Of a stretch of DNA of 64,000 bases, positions 55,372 through 63,825 are shown piece after piece. This DNA comes from CAVPCY01 sp963702525 (GTDB lineage Bacteria; Actinomycetota; Coriobacteriia; Anaerosomatales; PHET01): positions 310,001 to 374,000 of the forward strand of contig CAVPCY010000013.1 of NCBI GenBank assembly GCA_963702525.1, given 5' to 3'. The number at the start of each line of letters is the position of its first letter. The stretch's first letter is position 1. The notes under the pieces were generated by a model that was given only the letters and a program-made list of their open reading frames with translations, was not told the DNA's origin and searched no databases. Position numbers and translations under genes: made by a program.

Positions 55372-57135
55372 CTACGGCCTCCCCAAGTCGCAAGCGGGAC
55401 CGGTGTGCACGATCGCGTCGTACCTGCATACCTGCACGCACTGGCCGCAGCCGACGCAGATGCCGGTGTCGATGTAGGCGTACTTGGTTCGCTCGTCTCT
55501 CCCGATTGCAGGGCAGCCGAGCTTCACGCACGCCGCGCACTTCGTGCACGCGTCCTCGTCCACCGCATAGGGGTCGCCCTTGTCACGAACGAGCAGGGCG
55601 CAGGGCGCCCTGAAGACCACGACCGATAGTTCCTCGGCAGCGATCTCCTCTTCCAGCGCCGCCCCGGTCGCAGCTAGGTCGTGCGGGTCAACGACTCGAA
55701 CCCGCGTCACGCCCAGGGACGCACACAGCGCTACCAGATCGACCTCGTGCGACGACCGGTGCTGCAGGGTGATGCCGTTGACAGGATTCCCCTGATGCCC
55801 CGTCATCGCGGTGATCCGGTTATCCAGTATCGCGATGGTCCCACCCCCACCGTTGTAGACGGTGTTCATCAGTCCGGAGAGTCCCGAGTGGGCGAACGTG
55901 GAGTCCCCGATCACGCCGACCACCGGACGCTCCCCTACCCCCCCTGCGATCGCGGCACCGTGCGCCATACCGACCGAGGCGCCCATGCATACGCAGGTGT
56001 CCATGGCCGCAAGCGGTCGAAGCGCGCCCAGCGTGTAGCAGCCGATGTCACCGGTCACGACGGCCTTGAGCTTGCTCAGCGCGTGGAAGACGGGCCGATG
56101 AGGGCAACCCGGACACATGAGCGGGGGCCGCGGGGGCAGCGACTCCTCTGCGTCGCGCAGTTCGGGACCGGGTACCCCGAACGCCCGGCGGATACTGCCC
56201 GGCGACAGTTCGCCCGAAGCGGGCAGCGCGAGATCGCCGACTTCGATCCCCATAGCGAGCAGCGAACGCCTGAGATAGGTGTCGGCCTCTTCGACCACGT
56301 AGAGCGTATCCACGGAGTCCGCGAACTCCCTCAGGAGTCTGGGTGGCAAGGGGAATGTCACGCCGAGCTTGCAGACCGAGACCTCGGGCATCGCTTCACG
56401 CACGTATTGGTACGTGACACCCGAGCACACAACACCGATCGACGACTCGCGATTCTCGACCCGGTTCAGCGGCGTGTCCTCAGCGAAGGCGACCAGCGCC
56501 TCGATTCGTGAGTCCAACACGAGCCTGCGCTGACGCGCCATCGCGGGCATCATCACCCACTTCGCGGGGTCGGTCTTGTAGGCACCCGAATCCGGTGGCT
56601 CAGCGCGCTCGCCCGTCTCGACGAGGGACTTAGCGTGCGAGACGCGGACCGTGGAGCGCACGAGCACGGGCGTATCGAATCGCTCCGAGAGCTCGAACGC
56701 CGCGTTGGTGAAGGTCCGGGCCTCGGCGGAGTCAGAAGGATCGAGCATCGGCACCCGAGCGAACGCCGCGTAGTTGTGGGAGTCCTGTTCGTTCTGCGAG
56801 GAGTGCATCCCGGGATCGTCGGCAACCAAGATGACGAGGCCCCCGTTCACCCCGGTGTATGCGAGAGTGAACAAGGGGTCGGCCGCGACGTTCAGGCCCA
56901 CGTGCTTCATGGTCACAAGCACGCGCTTGCCGGCCAACGAGACACCTGCCGCCACCTCGAGAGCGACCTTCTCGTTCGGCGCCCACTCGGCGTAGACCGC
57001 CGGCAGTCTCGAGAAGCGCTCGAGCGTCTCTGTCGATGGGGTGCCGGGATAGCCTACGCCCACGGCCGCGCCCGCCTCCCAAGCGCCTTGGGCGACCGCT
57101 TCGTTGCCAGAAAGCAGGACTCGAGACACGCACAC
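55372..57135 (-). CDS. iorA: Indolepyruvate:ferredoxin oxidoreductase, alpha subunit
   Basis: The 587-residue protein contains the pyrimidine-binding POR domain (VGYPGTPSTETLERF), then the TPP-binding part (GDIGCYTLGALRPLAAMDTC, GDSTFAHSGLSGLMNTVYNG). Two C-terminal [4Fe-4S] clusters follow (CTKCAACVKLGCP and CVGCGQCVQVC). It is the first gene of the leftward iorAB-ACT-livKKHMGF-paaK group. GTG 57135 is the longest start; GTG 57129, better spaced from GAGGGG, may be the true one. It is intact. An upstream gap of 136 bases has a TATTAT element at 57204-57199 but no matching -35. Confidence 0.95.
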   Translation of the reverse strand: MCVSRVLLSGNEAVAQGAWEAGAAVGVGYPGTPSTETLERFSRLPAVYAEWAPNEKVALEVAAGVSLAGKRVLVTMKHVGLNVAADPLFTLAYTGVNGGLVILVADDPGMHSSQNEQDSHNYAAFARVPMLDPSDSAEARTFTNAAFELSERFDTPVLVRSTVRVSHAKSLVETGERAEPPDSGAYKTDPAKWVMMPAMARQRRLVLDSRIEALVAFAEDTPLNRVENRESSIGVVCSGVTYQYVREAMPEVSVCKLGVTFPLPPRLLREFADSVDTLYVVEEADTYLRRSLLAMGIEVGDLALPASGELSPGSIRRAFGVPGPELRDAEESLPPRPPLMCPGCPHRPVFHALSKLKAVVTGDIGCYTLGALRPLAAMDTCVCMGASVGMAHGAAIAGGVGERPVVGVIGDSTFAHSGLSGLMNTVYNGGGGTIAILDNRITAMTGHQGNPVNGITLQHRSSHEVDLVALCASLGVTRVRVVDPHDLAATGAALEEEIAAEELSVVVFRAPCALLVRDKGDPYAVDEDACTKCAACVKLGCPAIGRDERTKYAYIDTGICVGCGQCVQVCRYDAIVHTGPACDLGRP

Positions 57136-57271
57136 CCCTCGGTTCGCGCTGCGGATCCGACTAACCCCGCCGCGATTCGACCAGTCGGGGTTTCGCGAAT
57201 AATACCACAGGCGTCATGCAAAACGGGGCATGTCGGCCGTGAAAGGGCAGGTAGAAGGGTTGAGCGGTCGG

Positions 57272-58400
57272 TCAGGGCCTGCAGGCGCCCACGTAGTCGC
57301 CCCGGCTTTGGATGCGGCCCACCAGCGATGCCACGCTGACCTTCTGGCCCGTCTGCGGTGCATGGATCATGTCGCCGCCGCCGATGTAGAGACCCACATG
57401 GTGGATCCGTCCCGGGTCTCCACCCCTGCCGAAGAAGACGAGGTCTCCCGATTCGAGCAGGTCGAGCCTATCAGGCGGGATGTAGGACCCCGCTGTGAAC
57501 TGCTGGCGGCTTGTCCTCGGCAGCGAGACACCGACCTCGCGGTAGCAGTACTGCACGAGTCCCGAACAGTCGAATCCGTCGGGCGACGTGCCACCCCACA
57601 CGTAGGGCGTACGATTCACGTAGCGACGGGCGATCGAGACCACGTCGGAGTGGCTCGCGCCCAGTCGAGAAGGATCGAAGTCGCGCCCCGGGGCCCTCCT
57701 CGCACTCCTCGCCGCGCGCTTGGCTGCCTCAGCCCGCTGCCGGGCGATTCGCTCGAGCCGAGCCCGCTCCTGCGAGATGAGCTTCTTGAGTTTCGAGTCG
57801 ATGCCGGCGAGATACGCCTTCTGCTCTCGGAGCGAGCGCTCCACCTCGGCGCGCTTGGAACTCGCCTTGTTGCGCAGCGCCAGTTGCTCGGCCTTGCGTG
57901 CTTCCAGCGAGCTCTGGGCAGCCTCGATGCGTTCACGCGCCACTTTGACAGACGCGACCACCGCGGCGTCGCTGCTGCCGATGCGCCGCATCAGATCGAT
58001 TCGCGAAACCAAGTCCTGGAAGTCGCTGACACCCACGAGAGACCGACACCATGTCGAGCTTGCCGTTACGGTAGATCGAGCTCGCGCGATCGTTGAGTTG
58101 ACCCTCGGCGGCCGCAAGATCGGCGAGTGCCTGCTCGAGCTCGATCTCTGTCGCCGAGATACGACGACGTGTCTGCGCGAGCGCGTCCTCTATCTCTAGG
58201 TACTCCTCCGTGCGCTCTTCGAGCTCGTCCGAGAGCTCATCGAGCTTCTCCCGCGCCGAGTTGGCCTGCTTGCGGGCGGCTTCGATACGAGCGTTCGAGG
58301 GCGCTGCGAAGGCAGCAGCCGACACTGAGGGAAGAACGAGAACGCCGATCAAGGCGGCGCGCACGACAGCGCGCAAGAGTATCTGTGGATGTGTGCTCAC
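57272..58400 (-). CDS. Secreted NlpC/P60 peptidoglycan endopeptidase, with one frameshift
   Basis: From GTG 58400 there is a signal peptide (AALIGVLVLPSVSAAAFA), a long coiled coil with two halves (~35-110 and ~150-225), and a C-terminal NlpC/P60 domain. That domain has the catalytic Cys in DGFDCSGLVQYCY, the His in RIHHVGLYIG and the third residue near MIHAPQTG. It cleaves stem-peptide bonds; the coiled coil suggests FtsEX- or RipA-like regulation. A +1 shift near 58040 is repaired to MVSVLVGVSDFQDLV. The total length is about 375 residues. Confidence 0.9.
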
Positions 58401-58523
58401 CGCGCCTCCTGCTGCGTCTCAGTGCTACTACGTAAGGCGGCGGCCATCAAACGGACCGTACGGTCACATCATAGCATCTCCGCCGCCGTACACCGACACG
58501 CACCCTCTCTATCGGCGGCTGAT

Positions 58524-59042
58524 CTACTCCACGTGAATGAGGGAGGTTATGGGGGCTCCTGCAGGGAGCTTCGAGCGCCCAGACAGGAAGTCGAGTTCGA
58601 TCAGGAACGCGAAGCCGGCCACCTTCGCGCCGGTTGCGGCGACCAGCTCCGCCTTCGCCGCGGCCGTGCCGCCGGTCGCGAGCACGTCATCGACGATGAG
58701 AACCACATCGCCCCCACCGAACGCGTCCGAGTGAACCTCCAGCGAATCGGTACCGTACTCAAGATCGTACGTCACAGACGTTGTGTCCCAGGGGAGCTTC
58801 CCGGGCTTGCGGGCGGGTACGAAGCCCGCGCCCAGCTGGTAGGCCAACGCACCACCGAAGATGAAGCCGCGCGCCTCGGCGCCCATGACCTTGGTCACGC
58901 CGATGTCGGTGTACTGCTCCGCAAGCGTATCGATGGCGTTGCGGAAGCCCTCGGGGCTCGCCAGGAGTGGCGTGATGTCCTTGAAGACGATTCCCTCCTG
59001 GGGCCAGTCGGGAATGTCGCGGATGTAGGTCGAGAGATCCAC
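58524..59042 (-). CDS. apt: Adenine phosphoribosyltransferase
   Basis: This salvages adenine to AMP with PRPP. The 172-residue protein has the Apt sequence IRDIPDWPQEGIVFKDITPL, GAEARGFIFGGALA and the PRPP-binding loop VVLIVDDVLATGGTAAA. It is intact. The gap to the NlpC/P60 gene (58401-58523) shows no gene. Confidence 0.96.
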   Translation of the reverse strand: MDLSTYIRDIPDWPQEGIVFKDITPLLASPEGFRNAIDTLAEQYTDIGVTKVMGAEARGFIFGGALAYQLGAGFVPARKPGKLPWDTTSVTYDLEYGTDSLEVHSDAFGGGDVVLIVDDVLATGGTAAAKAELVAATGAKVAGFAFLIELDFLSGRSKLPAGAPITSLIHVE

Positions 59043-59094
59043 ATTGCCTCCTCGTGCGCTGCATTGACTACGACAGGGTAGCGCGTAAGTGCCT

Positions 59095-60096
59095 TCACGC
59101 TCCAGAGCGGCGCGTCGGATCGGTGATCGCCTCGACCTGTTGGCCCGTCCCTAGCACGACGAGGTGGTCTCCCGCATGGACCACGGCCGTCGCCGAGGGG
59201 TTGGAGTCGATACGTCCGTCGCGATGCCTCACCGCGAGGATGTAGGCGCCGGTCGCCTCTCGCACGCGTGACTGGGCGATGCTCTTGCCGTCGAGCCAGG
59301 ACCCGGGTTCGAGTTCGACCTCCTGCAGTCGATACTCAAGCCCCGAGCCGTGCGAGACCAAGTCCAGGTAGTCCGAGACGGTGGGGTTCAACACCATCGT
59401 CGCCATGCGCCGCCCGCCGATCAGATTGGGGGTCAGCACCCGGTTCGCCCCTGCCTTGAGAAGCTTCGCCTCAGTCGTCTCGTGCGAAGAGCGCGCGACG
59501 ATGAACAAGCCGGGGTTGAGGGAGCGTGCAGACACGGTCACAAACAGGTTCTCGGCATCGGTGTCCAGTGTCGTGACCAGGGCACCCGCTCGCTCGATCC
59601 CGGCCTGCAGCAGCGCCTCTTCTTCGGTCGCATCGGCCTGGACGTACAGCCATCCCTCATCGCGCGCTGTCGCGATACAGTCGTCGCACGTGTCGATCAC
59701 GACGAACGCGGCCGCTTCGTCCGCGAGAGTCCGGGCTACGGCCGATCCCACGCGACCCATGCCGGCGAGAACAGTGTGTCCACTCAGCCTGTTGATCGTC
59801 TTCTCCATACGTCGCGTCCCCCAGACTCCAGTCAGTTCGGCCTCGAGCAGCAGTGCGAAAAGCCTTGACAGCGCATAGCCGCCGGCTACGATTCCGGCCA
59901 CGATCAGGCACATCGTATATATCTGGCCACCCACGCCGAGAGGGCGGACCTCACGGTACCCGACTGTACCGACTGTGATGACCACCATGTACAACGCGTC
60001 GAGCGGGCTCCAGCCCCAGAAGATGATGTAGCCCAGCGCGCCTAAAACGATGACGGCGAGCACCGGCCAAAGGACCCGAAGCGCATAGCGCCTCAC
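59095..60096 (-). CDS. Potassium channel with cytoplasmic RCK (TrkA-N) domain
   Basis: The 333-residue protein has two membrane helices around a pore loop with the K+ selectivity filter TVGTVGYREV (~41-50). It continues with a Rossmann RCK domain starting TVLAGMGRVGSAVARTLAD and a TrkA-C-like end (DHLVVLGTGQQVEAI). It resembles MthK-type ligand-gated channels. ATG 60096 overlaps the end of hpt by 4 bases. It is intact. Confidence 0.92.
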   Translation of the reverse strand: MRRYALRVLWPVLAVIVLGALGYIIFWGWSPLDALYMVVITVGTVGYREVRPLGVGGQIYTMCLIVAGIVAGGYALSRLFALLLEAELTGVWGTRRMEKTINRLSGHTVLAGMGRVGSAVARTLADEAAAFVVIDTCDDCIATARDEGWLYVQADATEEEALLQAGIERAGALVTTLDTDAENLFVTVSARSLNPGLFIVARSSHETTEAKLLKAGANRVLTPNLIGGRRMATMVLNPTVSDYLDLVSHGSGLEYRLQEVELEPGSWLDGKSIAQSRVREATGAYILAVRHRDGRIDSNPSATAVVHAGDHLVVLGTGQQVEAITDPTRRSGA

Positions 60097-60644
60097 CGCC
60101 CGAACACCGCCTCATCGCGCAAGGTGGCCACAAAGGGCAGGTTCCGGTGGGCACCGTTCACATCGAGCCCATAGCCCACGAGGAAGCGGTCCGGCATCTC
60201 GAAACCGAGGTAGTCGATGTCGACGTGCGCGATGCGCCGCGCCGGCTTGTCGAACAGTGCGCACAACTCAAGCGAGGCGGGCCGGTGGCTCTTCAGGAAG
60301 GAGAGCACGAAGTTCACCGTGAGCCCGGTATCAACAACGTCTTCGACCAAGATGATCGAAGCGCCCTCGATGGAGTCGTCCAGGTCCTTGGTGACACGAA
60401 CCGCACCGCCCTGGCCGGGGAGGTACGACGCCACAGCGAGGAAGTCGAGCTTGACGTCCCCATCGACCGCGCGGCACAGGTCCGCGAGGAAGAACAGTCC
60501 GCCCCGAAGAACGGTGAGCAACCGAACGTCCTCTCCAGCGTGTCTTTGTGAGATCGCTGCGCCGAGCTCGCGAACGCGCGCCGCGATCGTGTCGGCATCC
60601 AGCAGGATACGATCGCACGACTCCGGCAGTACCGGACCGGTCAT
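60093..60644 (-). CDS. hpt: Hypoxanthine phosphoribosyltransferase
   Basis: The 183-residue enzyme salvages hypoxanthine and guanine. The PRPP loop is IILVEDVVDTGLTVNFVL (~97-114). LLTVLRGGLFFLADLCRA and DKPARR, then VDIDYLGFEMPDRFLVGYGL, are typical of bacterial Hpt. It is intact. Hpt upstream of ftsH/tilS is the usual setting, so its place next to a channel gene is unusual. Confidence 0.95.
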   Translation of the reverse strand: MTGPVLPESCDRILLDADTIAARVRELGAAISQRHAGEDVRLLTVLRGGLFFLADLCRAVDGDVKLDFLAVASYLPGQGGAVRVTKDLDDSIEGASIILVEDVVDTGLTVNFVLSFLKSHRPASLELCALFDKPARRIAHVDIDYLGFEMPDRFLVGYGLDVNGAHRNLPFVATLRDEAVFGR

Positions 60645-61129
60645 CAGGGCGTCCCGCCGGTCGTCCGCGGGTCATCGGGTTCCCCGGTCGTGTCGGCCGG
60701 CCCCTCAGGGGCGACGAGGCCGCCGCCGCCCGCGTGCGGCTGGGCCTGAGCCGTCATCCCGAAGCGCGCCAGCAGCGCGCGAAAGTCCTTCTGGTAGAAG
60801 ATCTTGATGTTGACCTCGGGATAGAGCTCTCTGAGCCGCCTCACCTTGCGGTTCTTCTTGGTGACGAGCTTCTGGCTCATCGTTGTCAGCTCGATGTAGA
60901 GGTCGAAGTCCACCAAGTAGAAATCGGGAGTGAAGTAGGCGATCACATTGCCCTTGCCGTCCCACTCGATTGGAAAGCGCCGCGGCTCGTAGAGCCAGCG
61001 AATACGGTAGAAATCGAGGATCTCCGCGGCAACCCTCTCGCTCGAGTGAGCGAAGCGAATCTCGTCGAGAGGTGGATGGTGAAGCGAACCTGCAGCGCCG
61101 TCAGCGGGGGTGTGCCCAGTGTCCGCCAT
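60644..61129 (-). CDS. Uncharacterised protein, possible PD-(D/E)XK-like fold
   Basis: The 161-residue protein has a conserved-looking core: RFAHSSERVAAEILDFYRI, WLYEPRRFPIEW, YFTPDFYLVDFDLYIELTT and KKNRKVRRLRELYPEVNIKI. The order Glu, then PDF, then D-x-Y-I-E-L matches the layout of PD-(D/E)XK nucleases and Holliday-resolvase-like proteins. The usual ExK lysine is replaced (E-L-T), so activity is doubtful. The C-terminus is Gly/Pro-rich and disordered. It overlaps hpt by one base and lies 3 bases after the MerR gene. Confidence 0.6.
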   Translation of the reverse strand: MADTGHTPADGAAGSLHHPPLDEIRFAHSSERVAAEILDFYRIRWLYEPRRFPIEWDGKGNVIAYFTPDFYLVDFDLYIELTTMSQKLVTKKNRKVRRLRELYPEVNIKIFYQKDFRALLARFGMTAQAQPHAGGGGLVAPEGPADTTGEPDDPRTTGGTP

Positions 61130-61132
61130 CCG

Positions 61133-61840
61133 CTAGGTGAGGTCCTCGAACGCATCGGCAAGAGCGCGTCTGAGCAGGCGCCCCTTGAGTTCGTCGGTCA
61201 GCGAGCTGAGCTCAGAGAGCGTCTCGGTGAGCTTCTGGCGGGATTCGGGCGTCTTGTGCCGGAACGCGGGCATGAGCACCTGGGTGAAGAGGGCGGCCTC
61301 GCGCTCCGCGAACGTGTCGTACATCCTGAGATGCCGGGGCTCGACGCCGAATCGCCGCAGGTCCCAAGCAGCATGGAGCGACGCCACATCGGCCCGCTCC
61401 ACGACTTCGCCGGACTCGCCGGCGACGATGCAGACGATTCCGAACTCGGCGAGCTCGCGCACGAACGAGACGGGGATGCCCATGCTGGACGGTATGTCGT
61501 CGACCGGTACCGGCCCGTCGTCTGAGACGACCATCGGGAGCGGCTCGGCAACGCTGCTCGCGCTTCGCTGCAGTTCCGCGGGAATACGTCCGCGATCCAC
61601 GTCCGCGAGCTTCTCTCGGATCACGGCCAGCGGGAAGAAGTTGTCGCGCTGGAGCCGCAGGATCATCTCGATGCGAGCCACGTCCTTCTGCGCGAACTTG
61701 CGATACCCTCCTGCGGTCCTCTCGGGAGTGATCAACCCCTCCTCCTCGAGAAACCGCACCTTGGAGATCGACAGGTCAGGGTAGCTGGGCTGGAGCTTCT
61801 GGACGACCTCGCCGATCGTCAGGTAGTCCCTCGTGCTCAT
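61133..61840 (-). CDS. MerR-family transcriptional regulator (Rv1828-like)
   Basis: From ATG 61840 (MSTRDYLTIGEVVQKLQPSY) there are 235 residues. The MerR winged helix includes ISKVRFLEEEGLITPERTAG then GYRKFAQKDVARIEMILRLQ. The ~150-residue C-terminal effector domain is longer than in metal-sensing MerR proteins and lacks paired cysteines. In mycobacteria the same type of regulator (Rv1828) lies directly after the FHA protein GarA; that order is kept here with 2 intervening bases. The target promoters are unknown. Confidence 0.88.
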   Translation of the reverse strand: MSTRDYLTIGEVVQKLQPSYPDLSISKVRFLEEEGLITPERTAGGYRKFAQKDVARIEMILRLQRDNFFPLAVIREKLADVDRGRIPAELQRSASSVAEPLPMVVSDDGPVPVDDIPSSMGIPVSFVRELAEFGIVCIVAGESGEVVERADVASLHAAWDLRRFGVEPRHLRMYDTFAEREAALFTQVLMPAFRHKTPESRQKLTETLSELSSLTDELKGRLLRRALADAFEDLT

Positions 61841-61842
61841 GG

Positions 61843-62298
61843 CTAGGCCCCCTTGCTTCCGAAGAAGACCATTTGGAACGTCCCGATCTGAACGATGTCT
61901 CCGTCGTTGAGCACGGCGGAATCGGTGCACACGCCATTCACATTGGTGCCGTTGAGGGAACCGGCGTCCTTCACCGACACAGAGTCGCCGGACACCTCGA
62001 ACGACGCGTGGAACCGCGAAACCGTCATGTCGTTGAGAAAGATGTCCCTCTCTGGATCCCGCCCGACGGTGACGACCGCCCGGTCCAAATAGAAGCGTTC
62101 GCCGGGCTGCGGCCCTTTGCGAACAACGAGCACCGGGCCTTCGACCGAGCTTGCGCTCACTACCGCGGCTACATCTTCACCAACGACAGGCCCGAACTCC
62201 GCGGTCTGCTCGCCTATCGACGCGCCGCACGAGGGGCACCGCGAGCTGTTGTCGTCCATCGGCGCACCACACGTGGTGCAATCGACCATCGGGATCAC
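61843..62298 (-). CDS. GarA-like protein: zinc ribbon plus FHA domain
   Basis: The 151-residue protein starts with a zinc ribbon (CTTCGAPM then SRCPSCGASIG). It ends with an FHA domain: FYLDRAVVTVGRDPERDIFL, VSRFHASFEV and LNGTNVNG, the phosphothreonine-binding loops. Actinobacterial GarA/OdhI proteins regulate 2-oxoglutarate and glutamate metabolism after Ser/Thr kinase signalling, but they carry an N-terminal phosphorylated ETTS motif in place of this zinc ribbon. ATG 62298 or ATG 62289 may be the start. Confidence 0.88.
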   Translation of the reverse strand: MIPMVDCTTCGAPMDDNSSRCPSCGASIGEQTAEFGPVVGEDVAAVVSASSVEGPVLVVRKGPQPGERFYLDRAVVTVGRDPERDIFLNDMTVSRFHASFEVSGDSVSVKDAGSLNGTNVNGVCTDSAVLNDGDIVQIGTFQMVFFGSKGA

Positions 62299-62332
62299 TC
62301 CATGTCGTGTCGAGCAGACGTCTCTCGGCCGA

Positions 62333-62597
62333 TCAGCCTGAGAAGCCCAGCTCGGGCGGCGAGGACATGCTCGTGCGAATCTCCTGCTCCAGGGCGTCGA
62401 TCACCTCAGGGTTCTCGAGAACCTCGGAGCGTTTCGTCTCGTTGAGACGGTTGCGCACGTAGGGGTCTTCCATAACCTCCGTCAGCCGCCGGCCCTGATG
62501 GACCTCGCGAACCACGTACTCGACTACACGCTCCTCCATCGGGTCGGCGGCGAGCCCGTCGAGGAACTGCTTCACGCGATCGTTTGATGTTGGGCAC
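62333..62597 (-). CDS. Small uncharacterised protein
   Basis: The open frame from GTG 62575 gives 80 residues (VKQFLDGLAADPMEERVVEY to SSPPELGFSG), helical and acidic. AAGGAGG at about 62608-62602 instead points to GTG 62597 (MPNIKRS), which needs a one-base correction near 62577. Repeated sequences of the type DPMEERVVEYV and NPEVIDALEQEI suggest short helical hairpins. I do not recognise the family. It lies between the rsiG-like and FHA genes. Confidence 0.55.
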
Positions 62598-62628
62598 TCG
62601 TCCTCCTTGGATGGGCCGGATACGCTCG

Positions 62629-62949
62629 CTAAGCCTCGTCCGAATCGTCGTACTCGTCCGAAGTCACGTCGAAGCGCGACACGCCGCGCAGATCGTTGGC
62701 GAGGATGTCGATGAGCTTCTCGACGTCCTTGCCGCCGATGACGTCACCGCCACGCTCCCGCTCGTCCTTGAGCCTGCGGACAAGCTCGGCCCTGAGAATG
62801 TCGATCTTGCCGTGAAGGACCCGGCGCCGATACGAGACCCGCTGCTCTTCAGCGTAGAGCTCGTCGAGCAAGGCGCGCAGTTCCTCGTTGGACTTCCCAC
62901 CAAGATCGAGCAGGGCTTCATCGGGTGTGAACTGATCGTTGTCCGACAT
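62629..62949 (-). CDS. RsiG-like anti-sigma factor candidate (c-di-GMP-binding coiled coil)
   Basis: From ATG 62949, six bases after GGAGGG, the 106-residue protein is predicted to be two long helices. The first contains E35-QRV-S39-YR-R42-RVL-H46-GKI-D50. That is the RsiG c-di-GMP signature E(X)3S(X)2R(X)3Q(X)3D, with His in place of Gln. RsiG binds c-di-GMP and a WhiG-type sigma factor in Streptomyces; in Rubrobacter a homologue with one motif forms a homodimer. No sigma factor gene is adjacent here. It is intact. Confidence 0.78.
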   Translation of the reverse strand: MSDNDQFTPDEALLDLGGKSNEELRALLDELYAEEQRVSYRRRVLHGKIDILRAELVRRLKDERERGGDVIGGKDVEKLIDILANDLRGVSRFDVTSDEYDDSDEA

Positions 62950-63026
62950 CTGCAACCCTCCCTATCGTCACATGGATTGTACCGTAAAGCGCGCGCGATT
63001 CCCCGACCTCGACGTTAACTCTAGGC

Positions 63027-63824
63027 TCAGGTTCTGACATCGCACCGACCAGGGTTCGAGGCTTCGGTCTCACACAGCAGCTTCGCAGCAGTCCTCGCCT
63101 CAAGTGCGTCCAGCTCGCCTGCCACGAGAACAATGCCGAGTGCGCTCTCGAACCCGTCGATGGCCGCCGAGACTACTTCCGTCCAGCCGGCAGGTGTGCT
63201 GGTCAGGTCGTCGAGCGACACCGTCGAGCCGGCCAACTGCGCGCGACGCTCCTCATCCAGTCGAAACGCCCTTGCCTCTCGGTCGACATCGCGCGACATC
63301 ACGAACGACCCGTGCTGCAGCACTGTCGACCCGTGCCAGACCTGCGCCGAACCTGAGAGTTTGGCGTCCGCAGCCGAAAGGTCCGCCCGCGTCGTCTGGA
63401 GGTAGCACGCACCGGTCTCGGCGTGCCCTCGATCGCGCTCAGTCAGCTCGGCATCCACACCCAGGGCCCGATACGCCTGCACCAGCGCGGCGCACAGATA
63501 CCTGTAGGACGCGGCAACCCCACGCGGGACTCCGTCGTCGACGCCGCAGACCGCCGAGTAGGTCACTTCGTCGTCGTGCAGCACTCCGCGTCCACCGGTG
63601 AAACGCCGCACGACGTCTATCCCGCTGCGCGCGCAGTACTGCGTGTCGATCGTGTCCAGTGCCTGGAACCGCCCGATCGACACCGTCGGTCGCGCCCAGC
63701 GGTACAGCCGAAGTGTCGGAGGGGCGCTCCCCTGCTCTCGGCAGACCTGTATCGCCCGATCGAGCGCCATGTTGAGCGCTCCGTCTACCTGACCGTGCAC
63801 GAGAAGTCGCCACACAGGCGCCAT
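63027..63824 (-). CDS. Lipoate-protein ligase A / octanoyltransferase family protein
   Basis: From ATG 63824 the 265-residue protein has NMALDRAI, SIGRFQALD, RRFTGGRGVLHDDEVTYS and the lysine-containing AKLSGSAQVWHGSTVLQHGS, all family marks of LplA/LipM enzymes that attach lipoyl or octanoyl groups. It lies one base after the gcvPB end. The glycine-cleavage H protein needs lipoylation, which supports this assignment. Whether it uses free lipoate or octanoyl-ACP is not clear. Confidence 0.88.
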   Translation of the reverse strand: MAPVWRLLVHGQVDGALNMALDRAIQVCREQGSAPPTLRLYRWARPTVSIGRFQALDTIDTQYCARSGIDVVRRFTGGRGVLHDDEVTYSAVCGVDDGVPRGVAASYRYLCAALVQAYRALGVDAELTERDRGHAETGACYLQTTRADLSAADAKLSGSAQVWHGSTVLQHGSFVMSRDVDREARAFRLDEERRAQLAGSTVSLDDLTSTPAGWTEVVSAAIDGFESALGIVLVAGELDALEARTAAKLLCETEASNPGRCDVRT

Positions 63825-63825
63825 G

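Noticed and set aside
57162..57204. Possible iorA promoter and leader hairpin
   Set aside because: TATTAT (minus strand, 57204-57199) has no -35 at a usable distance, and the AACCCC/GGGGTT stem is short. It is mentioned only as a weak element.
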